From Myxococcaceae bacterium (GTDB lineage: Bacteria > Myxococcota_A > Polyangia > Polyangiales > Ga0077539): a stretch of 64,000 nucleotides of DNA. The notes under the pieces are model-generated. The model was not told the DNA's origin. It did not search any database and saw only the letters and a program-made list of their open reading frames with translations. Where the stretch lies: positions 83,901-147,900 of the forward strand of contig SCUS01000102.1 in the NCBI GenBank assembly GCA_004297725.1, read 5' to 3'. Within the stretch, counting starts at the first letter, position 1; each line of letters begins with the position of its first letter. Of this stretch, positions 54,261 through 63,285 are shown in pieces. The position numbers and the translations under genes were made by a program.

Positions 54261-55670
54261 TCAGTGACCTCCCGCGGCCGGGCCGCTCGCGCTCATCGAG
54301 CCGGTGCTGCTGCTGCTCGTCATCGCTCCCCGTGCTCCCACCGGGCGGCCTGCGAGCAGGGCGTCGAGCGCGGCCGCCGCGGTCCAGTACTGCCGCCGCG
54401 TCTCGGTGCGCGCCAGCATCGCGTCCAGCAGCTCGCGCCTCGCCTGAAGCAGCTGAAACACCCCGAGCTGCATCGCGTTGTACTGGAGCAGCGTCTCCCT
54501 CATCACCCGCTCCCTCGCCGGCGCGATGACGGCGTCGTACTGCCTCGCTCTCGCGTGCGCCGAGCGCAGCCGGTTGCGGGCGTCGCGCAGCGCCGATCGC
54601 AGGTCCACCGCGCTCGCGTGGTAGCGCTCCATCGCCGCGTCGAACTGCGCCCCGTAGGCCGCCGTCGCCCCTCGCCGCTGGTCGAAGACGGGCAGCGTCA
54701 CCCGGGCGCCGCCGCCGATCTCGTAGCTGTTGCCGTCCTGCTCGGCGTGCACGTCGACGGTCACGTCCGGCGTCCAGCCCTCCGCGCGGCTGAGCCCCAC
54801 CCGCCTCGCGAGGGCCTCCAGGTTCGCTCGCTGCGCCAGAAGCTCCAGGCTCGCCGAGAGCGCCCTCGCCTCGGTGACACCTTCGAGCGCGAGGGCCTCC
54901 GGCGCCGGGGGGAGCTCGCCCGCCAGCGTCCAGGTCGTGGCGTCGCCGTGAAGCCCCAGCAGCCGGTGCAGCGCCTCGCGGCGTTCGAGGCGCTCGAGCT
55001 CCATCTCCGCGACGGTGACCCTCGCGGTCTCGTAGGCCGCCTCCTGCACCGAGCGGTCGAGGGCCGAGAGGTTGCCCGCCCCGTGCAGCGACCTCGCCGT
55101 GTCCCTCGCTGCCGCGAAGGCGTCGAGCGAGCGCTGCGCGATGAGCAGCCGCTCCTCGGAGGCCGCCGCGGCGTACCAGGCCTCGCGCACGGCGTAGCCC
55201 AGGTCGAGCGTGGTGCCAGCGACACGGGCCTGCGCCGTCGCCAGCTCGGCCCTCGCCACGCCCGCGCGCTGCGTCGCCATGATCGCCCGGGTGAGCCCGA
55301 ACTCCAGCTGGAGGTCGCCCTGGATCGGCTGCGCCCGATCGGTCTGGTAGCGGATGTCGAACTCCACCGCGGGGTTGGGGAGCGTGCCCGCCTGGGCGAG
55401 CCAGCCCCGCGCGACCCCGAGCTCGCGCAGCGAGGCGCGGAGGTGACGGTTGCGCTGGAAGGCGAGCGCCACCGAGGCCTCGACCGTGAGCGGCGCGGCG
55501 AGCGCGGCGGAGGGATCGGCCTCCTCGACCTCCTCGTCCGCGAGGCGGGTCGGCACCGGAGCGCGAGACAGCTCGTGCACCCGGCGGAGGTCGGAGGAGT
55601 ACGAGGTGGTGCCGCAGCCCATGAGGGGGAGCAGCAACAGCGGCCAGGCGAGGCGGAGATCAGTGCGCAT
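54261..55670 (-). CDS. TolC-like outer-membrane efflux protein
   Basis: 469 residues. Lipobox LPLMGC (Cys19). Long alpha-helical hairpins with Ala/Arg/Leu heptads, and two similar halves (VEASVALAFQRNRHLRASLREL; DAAMERYHASAVDLRSALRDA), as in the outer-membrane factor family. It overlaps the upstream 84-residue lipoprotein gene by 11 bp. It may serve the copper system and perhaps also the orphan CzcA/CzcB-like pump at 35343-39505, which has no outer-membrane factor of its own. Confidence 0.88.
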   Translation of the reverse strand: MRTDLRLAWPLLLLPLMGCGTTSYSSDLRRVHELSRAPVPTRLADEEVEEADPSAALAAPLTVEASVALAFQRNRHLRASLRELGVARGWLAQAGTLPNPAVEFDIRYQTDRAQPIQGDLQLEFGLTRAIMATQRAGVARAELATAQARVAGTTLDLGYAVREAWYAAAASEERLLIAQRSLDAFAAARDTARSLHGAGNLSALDRSVQEAAYETARVTVAEMELERLERREALHRLLGLHGDATTWTLAGELPPAPEALALEGVTEARALSASLELLAQRANLEALARRVGLSRAEGWTPDVTVDVHAEQDGNSYEIGGGARVTLPVFDQRRGATAAYGAQFDAAMERYHASAVDLRSALRDARNRLRSAHARARQYDAVIAPARERVMRETLLQYNAMQLGVFQLLQARRELLDAMLARTETRRQYWTAAAALDALLAGRPVGARGAMTSSSSTGSMSASGPAAGGH

Positions 55671-55914
55671 GGACGTGACCTCCCGGCGCCGCGGCGGCTC
55701 CTGCGTCGGGCGCGAGGCCCTGCCATGGGCCCGTGGGCTCGCCGGGCAGCGGGGGGTCGCTGGTGAGGGCGACCGTAGGGTCGTCGACCGGGGCCTCGCA
55801 GGCCTCCAGCGACGGGGCCGAGTGCGCCGGAAAGCGGGCGGGGACGCTGCGACCGCCGCAGCCGGAGAAGAGCGCCGCGGCGAGCGCGAGGACGATCGAA
55901 GGGAGTGGTCTCAT
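55660..55914 (-). CDS. Small lipoprotein with His-containing tail
   Basis: 84 residues from ATG 55914. Signal peptide with lipobox FSGC (Cys19). The mature part is Pro/Ala/Asp-rich and ends in GGHVHAH, which could bind copper. First gene of the leftward copper operon. The open frame extends further upstream, but the signal-peptide start is clear. Confidence 0.7.
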   Translation of the reverse strand: MRPLPSIVLALAAALFSGCGGRSVPARFPAHSAPSLEACEAPVDDPTVALTSDPPLPGEPTGPWQGLAPDAGAAAAPGGHVHAH

Positions 55915-55950
55915 CGGGTTCACAGGGGGAGACGGTCGGGGGGGTGTGGC

Positions 55951-55991
55951 ATTACAGGGTCGCTCGGGCGGCGCGGCGATGGGGCTGTAAT
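55951..55991. promoter_or_regulatory. Inverted repeat in the divergent copper promoter region
   Basis: ATTACAG (55951-55957) and CTGTAAT (55985-55991) are perfect inverted halves, 34 bp centre to centre, between the two divergent copper operons. They are among the few AT-rich words in the region. They could bind one regulator for both operons. No CueR or CsoR-type gene is in this window. Confidence 0.4.
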
Positions 55992-56034
55992 CCCGCCGCG
56001 TCACCAGACGTCTACCTGGGCGAGGAAGGGCTCT

Positions 56035-56046
56035 GGCCCCTATAGG
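56035..56046 (+). promoter_or_regulatory. GGCCCCTATAGG motif before the cupredoxin gene
   Basis: A TATAGG word eight bases before ATG 56054 merges with the ribosome site (AGGTGAAGCG). The same word, CGGCCCTATAGG, precedes the metal-pump adaptor gene on the minus strand at 39513-39524. It may be a -10-like or ribosome element common to metal operons, or coincidence. Confidence 0.3.
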
Positions 56047-56053
56047 TGAAGCG

Positions 56054-56485
56054 ATGAAGAAGCGGCAGTGGCTGGGAGTGGTGCTGGGCGCGGCGATGAT
56101 GGCCGCGCCCTCCGCGGCGAGGGCGCAGCAGGCGGACGGCGGGGTGCGAGAGGTCGAGGTGGTGGTCGATCAGGACTATCAACCCTCCCGCATCGAGGTC
56201 ACCCAGGGCGAGCGGCTGAGGCTGAGGTTCCTCCGGCGGGGCTATGGAGGGTGCACCCGGGAGGTGGTGTTTCCGACGCTCAACCTGCGGCGCGAGCTGC
56301 CCACCAACCAGCCGGTGGTCATCGAGCTGCCGGCGCTCCCCCTCGGAGACACGCCCTTCCAGTGCGGCATGAACATGGTGCGAGGCGTGGTGGTCGTGCG
56401 AGCGCCAGTCGCCGCGCCTCCTCCTCCTCCTCCGGCTCCCATCCCGACCCCGACGCCCCGGCCGGCGCCTCGTCGCCCTCGCTGA
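56054..56485 (+). CDS. Secreted cupredoxin-domain protein
   Basis: 143 residues. Signal peptide ends at SARAQ (about 26). The domain follows the cupredoxin-1 pattern: VVVDQDYQPSRIEVTQGERLR, then Cys in YGGCTREVVFPTLN and FQCGMNMVRG, which could supply Cys and Met copper ligands. A Pro-rich tail follows. It is 73 bp before copA on the same strand; the same pairing with copper ATPases is seen elsewhere (known of the family). Copper storage or delivery is likely. Confidence 0.85.
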   Translation: MKKRQWLGVVLGAAMMAAPSAARAQQADGGVREVEVVVDQDYQPSRIEVTQGERLRLRFLRRGYGGCTREVVFPTLNLRRELPTNQPVVIELPALPLGDTPFQCGMNMVRGVVVVRAPVAAPPPPPPAPIPTPTPRPAPRRPR

Positions 56486-56558
56486 TCCCCACGGCCTCGG
56501 CCCCTCCGCGGTGTAAGCACAGCCGCAGCGTCGCGTCGGCGTGGATCGAACGGAGCCG

Positions 56559-58874
56559 ATGAACCCCATGAACACCACCGAGATCCCGAGTTCTCCGACC
56601 GCCGTCGACCCTGGCGCGCGGGTGCAGCTTCCGGTGCGCGGGATGACCTGCGCCGCCTGCGTGGGCCGCATCGAGAAGGTGCTCTCCAGGACGCCGGGCG
56701 TCCTCGACGCGCGGGTCAACCTCGTCACCCAGTCCGCCACGGTCGACTACGATGAGCACGCGACCGACCCCGAGGCGCTCTCCGAGGCCATCCGCGACGC
56801 CGGCTACGAGGTCCCGCCTCGCTCCTCCGAGGGCGACGCGCCCGACGACGCCATGACCCGCCTCGCGGCCTCCGACGCCGCCGACGAGCGCGAGGCCCGC
56901 TCCTTCCGCCGCGACCTGGCCATCGCCGCCGCGCTCACCATCCCCCTGCTGGTCGTCGGGATGTCCCACGGCGCCATCCCCGGCACCGACGGCGCCGCCG
57001 GGCGCTACCTCCAGCTCGCCCTTGCGACCCCGGTGGTGTTCGGCCCCGGGCGGCGCTTCCTCTCTCTCGCCGCGTCGGCGATCCGTCACCGAAGCGCGGA
57101 CATGAACGTCCTCATCGCCATCGGGGCCCTGGCCTCCTGGGGCTGGTCGACGGTGGTCACCCTCGCGCCGTCGGTGCTCCCTCACGGGACCCACGGTCAC
57201 GTCCCGGTGTACTTCGAGGCCGCCGGGGCGATCATCTCCTTCCTGCTGCTGGGCAAGCTGCTGGAGCACCGCGCCCGGCGCCGGCTCACCGACGCGGTGC
57301 GGGGCCTCGTGGCGCTGCTGCCTCCCACCGCGACCCGCCTCCGCGCCGGGGCGGAGCTGGAGGTGCCGCTCTCGTCGCTCCTCCCGGGGGACCGGGTGCG
57401 GGTGCGGCCGGGCCAGCGCATCGCGACCGACGGCGTGGTGAGGGAGGGCAACGCCGCGGTCGACGAGTCGACGCTCACCGGGGAGAGCATCCCCGTCGAG
57501 CGAGCGCCCGGCGACGCCGTCCAGGGCGGCACCCTGGTCTCCGGCGGAACGCTCCTCTACGAGGTGACCCGCCGCGGCGCGGACTCGGCCATCGCCCGCA
57601 TCGTCGACGCGGTCGCCGAGGCGCAGGGCACGCGCGCCCCCATCTCACGGCTCGCCGATCGGGTGAGCGCGGTCTTCGTCCCGACGGTGCTCGTGCTCGC
57701 GGCGCTGACCTTCGCGGTGTGGATGCTCCTGCCTCACGGCGCCGACGGCCTCGCGGTGGCGGTGCGTCACTTCGTGGCGGTGCTGGTCATCGCGTGCCCC
57801 TGCGCGCTGGGCCTCGCGACCCCGGCCGCGGTCGCGGTGGGGACGAGCCGCGCGGCGTCGCTGGGCTTCCTGGTGAAGGGCGGCGACGCCCTGGAGCGGG
57901 CCTCCACCATCGACCGGGTGCTCTTCGACAAGACCGGGACGCTCACCGAGGCGAGGGCCCGGCTGGTCACGGTGGTCGCCCGGGAGGGGCGCACCGAGGC
58001 GGAGCTCCTGGCGATGGTGGCCGCGGCGGAGTCGGGCAGCGAGCACCCGCTGGCGCGCGCCCTGGTGGCCGGTGCGATGGAGCGGGGGGCGGTGGTGGCC
58101 GCGGCGACGGAGTTCAAGGCGACGCCCGGGGGAGGGGTTCGGGCGAGGGTGGGCGAGTCGCTGGTGCAGGTCGGCACGGGCCGCTGGCTGGAGGGAGAAG
58201 GGGTCGACGTGGCGGCGCTGGAGCCCGACGCGGCGGCGGCGGCGGCGCGAGGGGAGACGGCGTCCTTCGTGGCGATCGACGGCTCCGTCGCGGGCCTGGT
58301 GGCGCTCGCGGACACCGCCCGCCCGGAGGCGGCGCCGGCGGTGGCGGCGCTCCGGGCGATGGGCGTCGGGGTGGCGATGGTGACCGGCGACCGGCGGGCC
58401 ACGGCGCTCGCGGTGGCCGCGTCGGTGGGCGTGACCGAGGTGTTCGCGGAGACGCGCCCGGAGGAGAAGGCCGCGGTGGTGGCCCGGGCGAAGGCCGAGG
58501 GAGCCCACGTCGCGATGGTGGGCGACGGGGTCAACGACGCCCCGGCGCTGGCGGTCGCCGACCTGGGCATCGCCATGATGGGCGGCGCCGACGTGGCCGC
58601 GTCGACGGCGGACGTGACGATCCTCCGGGGTGGCGTCGGGGCGGTGCCGACGGCGCTGGGGCTCGCGCGCGCCACGCTGCACACCATCCGGCAGAACCTC
58701 TTCTGGGCCTTCGTCTACAACGTCGTGGGCATCCCCCTGGCGGCGGGGGTCTTCGAGCCCCTCACCGGCTGGACGCTCTCGCCGGTCTTCGCGAGCGCGG
58801 CGATGTCGATGTCGAGCGTGTCGGTGCTGCTCAACTCGCTCCGGCTGCGGGGCTGGAGCCCGCCGCGGGCCTGA
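56559..58874 (+). CDS. copA: Copper-translocating P1B-type ATPase
   Basis: 771 residues. One HMA domain with GMTCAAC (Cys31, Cys34), the membrane CPC motif at 413-415 in IACPCALGLATP, phosphorylation site DKTGT from Asp457, HP motif in SEHPLARAL, and GDGVNDAPAL. That is the full Cu(I) exporter pattern. Only one HMA domain, fewer than some family members. ATG 56559 chosen over an in-frame GTG at 56541. It exports copper to the periplasm, where the oxidase and cupredoxin act. Confidence 0.95.
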   Translation: MNPMNTTEIPSSPTAVDPGARVQLPVRGMTCAACVGRIEKVLSRTPGVLDARVNLVTQSATVDYDEHATDPEALSEAIRDAGYEVPPRSSEGDAPDDAMTRLAASDAADEREARSFRRDLAIAAALTIPLLVVGMSHGAIPGTDGAAGRYLQLALATPVVFGPGRRFLSLAASAIRHRSADMNVLIAIGALASWGWSTVVTLAPSVLPHGTHGHVPVYFEAAGAIISFLLLGKLLEHRARRRLTDAVRGLVALLPPTATRLRAGAELEVPLSSLLPGDRVRVRPGQRIATDGVVREGNAAVDESTLTGESIPVERAPGDAVQGGTLVSGGTLLYEVTRRGADSAIARIVDAVAEAQGTRAPISRLADRVSAVFVPTVLVLAALTFAVWMLLPHGADGLAVAVRHFVAVLVIACPCALGLATPAAVAVGTSRAASLGFLVKGGDALERASTIDRVLFDKTGTLTEARARLVTVVAREGRTEAELLAMVAAAESGSEHPLARALVAGAMERGAVVAAATEFKATPGGGVRARVGESLVQVGTGRWLEGEGVDVAALEPDAAAAAARGETASFVAIDGSVAGLVALADTARPEAAPAVAALRAMGVGVAMVTGDRRATALAVAASVGVTEVFAETRPEEKAAVVARAKAEGAHVAMVGDGVNDAPALAVADLGIAMMGGADVAASTADVTILRGGVGAVPTALGLARATLHTIRQNLFWAFVYNVVGIPLAAGVFEPLTGWTLSPVFASAAMSMSSVSVLLNSLRLRGWSPPRA

Positions 58875-58937
58875 GCCCACGGACGCCCGTTCGGTATGGA
58901 ACCTCCCCCCCGCCTATGCCTATCCTCCCGCGGCGAA

Positions 58938-59726
58938 ATGGCTACAACCCGCTGGATCATCGTGGCCGCGCTCGCTTCGACGCCCAGCCTCGTCGGATGC
59001 GGCGCGGTGTTTCCCCGCTACACCACCGCGACGCGCGCCGTCCCTGCGGACATGATCCAGCAGCGCTCGGTGACGCCCCCGCCCGAGGACGTGCGCACGG
59101 TGTCGGTGCTCTCCGCGGAGCTTCCGCCGAGCCGCACCGACGGCCAGCCCTGGGACAGCGACGGCGAGCCGGACCTCTACGCGGTCATCCTCCGCGACGG
59201 CGCGGAGGTGTACCGCACGCCGGTGGTGCAGAACTCCACCCACCCCGAGTGGCGCGCCGCGGAGATCACGCTGCGGGTGCGCCCGGACAGCGTGCTGCGC
59301 TTCGAGCTCTGGGACGAGGACGGCATGGTCGACCAGCCGGTGGGCGCCGAGGAGGTCACCGGCGTGCCCTCGTCGGCGCTCGACGGCGGCAACTGGATCA
59401 TCCGCTTCCAGCGCAACGCCTTCCTTCGGCTGTCGGCCCGCCCCCCGGAGGCCCGCTATGGGATGGGCGTCACCTTCGAGGTGCACGAGGACTACCTCCG
59501 CGTCCTGGCCGCCGAGCCCGGTGCGCCCGGCGCCGCCGCGGGGCTGCGGGAGGGCGATCGCATCGTGGCCCTCGACGGCCGCCGGGTGCAGGACCTGGGG
59601 GAGATCCAGTCGCGCCAGGCGATGGACCGGGCGAGCGTTCGCCCGGTGGTGCTCAGCGTCGAGCGCGATGGATCGTCGCCTTCGACGATCACCGTATCGC
59701 CCGGCGCGGTCTACTCCGCCCGCTAG
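58938..59726 (+). CDS. Lipoprotein with C2-like and PDZ domains
   Basis: 262 residues. Lipobox SLVGC (Cys21). Residues about 80-150 resemble a C2 domain (DLYAVILRDGAEVYRTPVV, THPEWRAAEITLRV, FELWDEDGM). Residues about 190-260 form a PDZ domain (YLRVLAAEPGAPGAAAGLREGDRIVALDGRRV). This pair is uncommon in bacterial lipoproteins but each part is clear. It precedes the TSP3 gene by 48 bp and may share its transcript. Possibly a surface adaptor that binds peptides or calcium. Confidence 0.8.
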   Translation: MATTRWIIVAALASTPSLVGCGAVFPRYTTATRAVPADMIQQRSVTPPPEDVRTVSVLSAELPPSRTDGQPWDSDGEPDLYAVILRDGAEVYRTPVVQNSTHPEWRAAEITLRVRPDSVLRFELWDEDGMVDQPVGAEEVTGVPSSALDGGNWIIRFQRNAFLRLSARPPEARYGMGVTFEVHEDYLRVLAAEPGAPGAAAGLREGDRIVALDGRRVQDLGEIQSRQAMDRASVRPVVLSVERDGSSPSTITVSPGAVYSAR

Positions 59727-59774
59727 AAGCATCGTAGTGGCGGTGGTGTTCCCGTGACGCGATCGAAGAGACCG

Positions 59775-61724
59775 ATGACGAGGTGTTCAGTGGACCGTTC
59801 GATGTGGACGCGATCGGCGCTCGGCGCGTTCGCCCTTTGCTTCACCCTCGCGCCCTCCGCGGCGCAGGCGCAGACCGTGGGGACCGACACCTCCGTCGAC
59901 GCCCAGACCTGGTGGCCCGCCGCGGGGCCCACGGACCACCTCGCGCTGCGCAGCGCGATGGTCTCCCCCTCCGGCGCCGTGGGCTTCGGGCTGCTCGCCC
60001 ACGCGATGCGCCAGCCCCTCACGCTTACACCCGTCAGTAATCCGACGGACCGCCGCGCCGCGGTCGACTACGCCATCACCACGGACTTCCTCTGGTCCGT
60101 CGGCGTCCTCCGTCGCTTCCAGATCTCCGCGGCGATCCCCGTGGTGCTGGCGCAGTCCGGCGACGGCTCTCGCGCGGTGAACCCCTCCGGCGGGGCGGCG
60201 CTCGGCGACACGGCCCTGCGCGACCTGCGCTTCGAGGTCTCCTGGGCCATCGTGCAGCGGGAGCGCACCGCCGACGCCCGTGGCTTCGGGCTCCGGCTCG
60301 ACCTCGGCGCGGCCATCCCCTTCGGCGACGACAAGGGCTTCAACGGCAGCGGCGGCCCGACCTTCGCCCCGATGGCCGTCATCGACTACCGCGCCCGGCT
60401 GCTGTCCGTGACCGCCAACGTCGGCGCCCGGCTGCGCTCCACCTCCGCCATCGCCGACCTCGCGGTGGGCAGCGTCGGGGTGGTCGGCGTCGGCCTCGCG
60501 GTGCGCCCGGTGGCGCGCCTCGGGCTCAGCGCGGAGTACCTCACCACGGTGCCGCTGGTGACCCGCGACGGGTACAGCACCACCTTCACGCAGGAACTCT
60601 TCGCCGGGCTGCGCTACGCCACCGACGAGGCCGGGGACATCGAGCTCATCGCGGGCGGCGCCGCGCCGTTGACCAACGCGCCGCTGGTCCCGGCATGGCG
60701 CGCGGTGCTGGGGGTCTCGTATGCGCCGAGGGGCAACGACACCGACCGCGACGGCATCGTCGACGCGGACGACCGCTGCCGCACGCAGGCGGAGGACCGC
60801 GACGACTTCGAGGACGACGACGGCTGCCCCGACCCGGACAACGACCAGGACGGGGTGCTCGACGGGAGCGACCGCTGCCGCGACGAGCCCGAGGACGTGG
60901 ACAACCACGAGGACGCCGACGGCTGCCCCGACCCGGACAACGACGGCGACGAGGTGCCCGACGTCGACGACCAGTGCGTCGACGTGGCGGCGGGCGACCA
61001 CCCCGACGCCGAGCGCGCGGGGTGCCCCGTCCCCGACACGGACAACGACGGCGTGCTCGACCCGGACGACCGCTGCGTGGACGTGGCGCGCGGCGAGCGG
61101 CCCGACCCCGACCGGGCGGGCTGCCCGCTGCCCGACGCCGACCGCGACGGCGTGGCCGACGCCGCCGACCTCTGCCCCGACGTCCCCTCCGGGGCGGTGG
61201 CCGATCGCTTCCGCGCGGGGTGCCCCGACACGGACCCCGACCGCGACGGCGTGACGGGCGCGGCGGACCGATGCGCCGACCAGCCGGAGACCATCAACGG
61301 CGTCGAGGACGCCGACGGCTGCCCCGACGCCGGCCCCGAGCGCGTCACCTGGGACCCCACCGGCGAGGCCCTCCGCTTCGCCGTCCGGGTGGCCGTGGCG
61401 CCTCGCGCGCAGACCGTCTCTCCCGCCGTCCGCGCGCTGCTCCAGCAGGCCGCCCAGCGCATCCGCGCCCGCGGCGGTGAGGTCGCCCGGGTGCTCGTCG
61501 ACGTGACGCCGGGCGTCGGTCCGGCCGCGCAGATCGAGGCCGTGCGCCAGGCGCAGGTGATCGCCGACGTGCTCATCGGCGAGCGCGTCCCGCAGCGGCT
61601 GGTGCTGCCCCGCGTGGCGCCGCGCGTGGCCCCCCGCCCCGGGGCGCCGCGGGTCGTCGTCCCGGCGCTCCTCCCGGGGAGCGTCACGATCCACATCGAG
61701 GCCCGCGCCCCCGTCGCGCGCTGA
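59775..61724 (+). CDS. Barrel protein with thrombospondin type 3 repeats
   Basis: 649 residues from ATG 59775 (GTG 59754 and ATG 59802 also in frame). Signal peptide ends near SAAQAQ. Residues about 30-320 look like a beta barrel of alternating hydrophobic strands. Then about 200 residues of Asp-rich TSP3-like repeats with DxDxDGxxDxxD (NDTDRDGIVDADDRC), which bind calcium. The last 130 residues are a diverged OmpA-like domain. Such proteins link the outer membrane to peptidoglycan in this group. Confidence 0.85.
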   Translation: MTRCSVDRSMWTRSALGAFALCFTLAPSAAQAQTVGTDTSVDAQTWWPAAGPTDHLALRSAMVSPSGAVGFGLLAHAMRQPLTLTPVSNPTDRRAAVDYAITTDFLWSVGVLRRFQISAAIPVVLAQSGDGSRAVNPSGGAALGDTALRDLRFEVSWAIVQRERTADARGFGLRLDLGAAIPFGDDKGFNGSGGPTFAPMAVIDYRARLLSVTANVGARLRSTSAIADLAVGSVGVVGVGLAVRPVARLGLSAEYLTTVPLVTRDGYSTTFTQELFAGLRYATDEAGDIELIAGGAAPLTNAPLVPAWRAVLGVSYAPRGNDTDRDGIVDADDRCRTQAEDRDDFEDDDGCPDPDNDQDGVLDGSDRCRDEPEDVDNHEDADGCPDPDNDGDEVPDVDDQCVDVAAGDHPDAERAGCPVPDTDNDGVLDPDDRCVDVARGERPDPDRAGCPLPDADRDGVADAADLCPDVPSGAVADRFRAGCPDTDPDRDGVTGAADRCADQPETINGVEDADGCPDAGPERVTWDPTGEALRFAVRVAVAPRAQTVSPAVRALLQQAAQRIRARGGEVARVLVDVTPGVGPAAQIEAVRQAQVIADVLIGERVPQRLVLPRVAPRVAPRPGAPRVVVPALLPGSVTIHIEARAPVAR

Positions 61725-61796
61725 TCCATCGCCCGCGCGCGGTGGCCAAGGGCTGCGCGCTGTGCGTATCCTCGCGACCGCCCACCAGCACCCCCC

Positions 61797-63278
61797 ATGC
61801 AGAACCTCTCCCGCTCGTTGAAGGTCGGCGCGCTGCTGGTGGCCGCGGTCATCGCCTCCTTTGTCCTCTGGCGCACCCTCTTCAAGGGGCAGGGCACCGG
61901 CGACGGCTACCGGCTCTACGCGATGTTCGACGACGCGGCGGGCCTCGTGCCCCGATCGCGGGTGGTCACCGCCGGCATCGCCATCGGCGAGATCGAGCGC
62001 ATCCAGCTCGAGAACGGCCGCGCCCGGGTGACCATCCGGGTGCAGGGAGACATCCCGGTCTACCGCAACGCCACCATCGCGCGGCGGGCGGTGTCGATCC
62101 TCGGGGAGTTCGTGCTGGTGGTGGCGCCGGGCAACGCGACCACGCCCAGGCTGCGCTCCGGCGACCGGATCAACACGGTCTTCGAGGGCACCAACACCGA
62201 CGACATCATGAGAAACGTCGCGGCCATCACCCGCGACGTAGGCCGGGTGACCGAGCGGCTCGCCGCGTCCATCGGCACCGAGACCGGCCAGCGGGAGATC
62301 GCGGAGACCATCCGCAACGTGAGCGAGCTCACCGCGGCGATCAACCGCACGGTGCAGCAGAACGCCGACGTGGTGACGCACACCCTGGCCTCGGTCGACC
62401 GCATCACCACGCAGGGCGGCCCCGAGATCCAGGCGATGCTGTCCAACCTCCGGGTGTCGACCGACCGCCTCGCGCAGATTCTCGGCCGCGACCAGCCGCA
62501 GGACCAGAACACCGTCACCGAGACCCAGGAGGCCATCCGCAACATCGCCTCCGCCTCTCGCGAGCTGCGGCAGACCCTGGAGCACCTCAACTCCACCACC
62601 GGCGCCGTCGACCGGGGCGAGGGGAGCCTCGGCCGCCTCGTGCGCGACGAGACCCTCATCGACGAGGTGCAGGGCACGGTGCAGTCGATCAACGACTTCG
62701 TGGGCCCCATCTCGCGGCTGCAGACCATCGTGGGCCTGCGCAGCGAGTACAGCTTCATCTCCAACACCCTGCGCAGCACCGTCGAGGTGAGGCTCCAGCC
62801 GCGCGAGGACAAGTACTACCTGCTGGAGTTCATCGACGACCCGCGAGGCTTCACCCGCAACATCAGCACGGTCACCGACACCACCGACCCGACGATGACC
62901 GCGCACGTCCGCAGCAGCCAGCGGGTCACCACCGACGCCTTCCGCTTCAGCCTGATGTTCGCCCGGCGCCTCGGGCCCGCGACCTTCCGCTTCGGCATCA
63001 AGGAGTCGAGCGGAGGGCTCGGGCTCGACCTGCACCTCCTCGACAACGCCCTCGAGGTGCGCACCGACGTCTTCGCCTTCGGGGAGAACACCTACCCCAG
63101 GCTCCGCATCGCCGCGGCGATCAACGTGCTGCAGCGCGCCTGGCTCATCGGCGGCGTGGACGACGTCTTCAACGGCGACCGCTTCGACTACTTCCTCGGC
63201 GCGCAGCTCCGCTTCAACGACGAGGACCTCAAGTCGATCCTCCCCTTCGCGGGCGGCCTCGCCGGCGGCGGGCGCTGA
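61797..63278 (+). CDS. MlaD/MCE-family protein
   Basis: 493 residues. N-terminal helix (SRSLKVGALLVAAVIASFVLW), then an MCE domain at about 35-120 (LYAMFDDAAGLVPRSRVVTAGIAIGEI, YRNATIARRAVSILGEFVLVV). The following 150 residues are helical (NVSELTAAINRTVQQNAD). The last about 170 residues are a barrel-like domain. It is longer than typical MlaD. No MlaE permease or MlaF ATPase gene is here, so it is an orphan lipid-transport-type protein. Confidence 0.88.
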   Translation: MQNLSRSLKVGALLVAAVIASFVLWRTLFKGQGTGDGYRLYAMFDDAAGLVPRSRVVTAGIAIGEIERIQLENGRARVTIRVQGDIPVYRNATIARRAVSILGEFVLVVAPGNATTPRLRSGDRINTVFEGTNTDDIMRNVAAITRDVGRVTERLAASIGTETGQREIAETIRNVSELTAAINRTVQQNADVVTHTLASVDRITTQGGPEIQAMLSNLRVSTDRLAQILGRDQPQDQNTVTETQEAIRNIASASRELRQTLEHLNSTTGAVDRGEGSLGRLVRDETLIDEVQGTVQSINDFVGPISRLQTIVGLRSEYSFISNTLRSTVEVRLQPREDKYYLLEFIDDPRGFTRNISTVTDTTDPTMTAHVRSSQRVTTDAFRFSLMFARRLGPATFRFGIKESSGGLGLDLHLLDNALEVRTDVFAFGENTYPRLRIAAAINVLQRAWLIGGVDDVFNGDRFDYFLGAQLRFNDEDLKSILPFAGGLAGGGR

Positions 63279-63285
63279 GCTCCCT

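Noticed and set aside
60730..61340. Repetitive Asp-rich coding DNA that could pass for a CRISPR
   Set aside because: It codes for TSP3 repeats and the units lack fixed-length identical repeats with unique spacers.
59787..63035. Very long minus-strand open frame opposite the TSP3 and MlaD genes
   Set aside because: It is an Asp/Gly/Arg/His-rich mirror of genes with clear motifs, a common effect of high GC.
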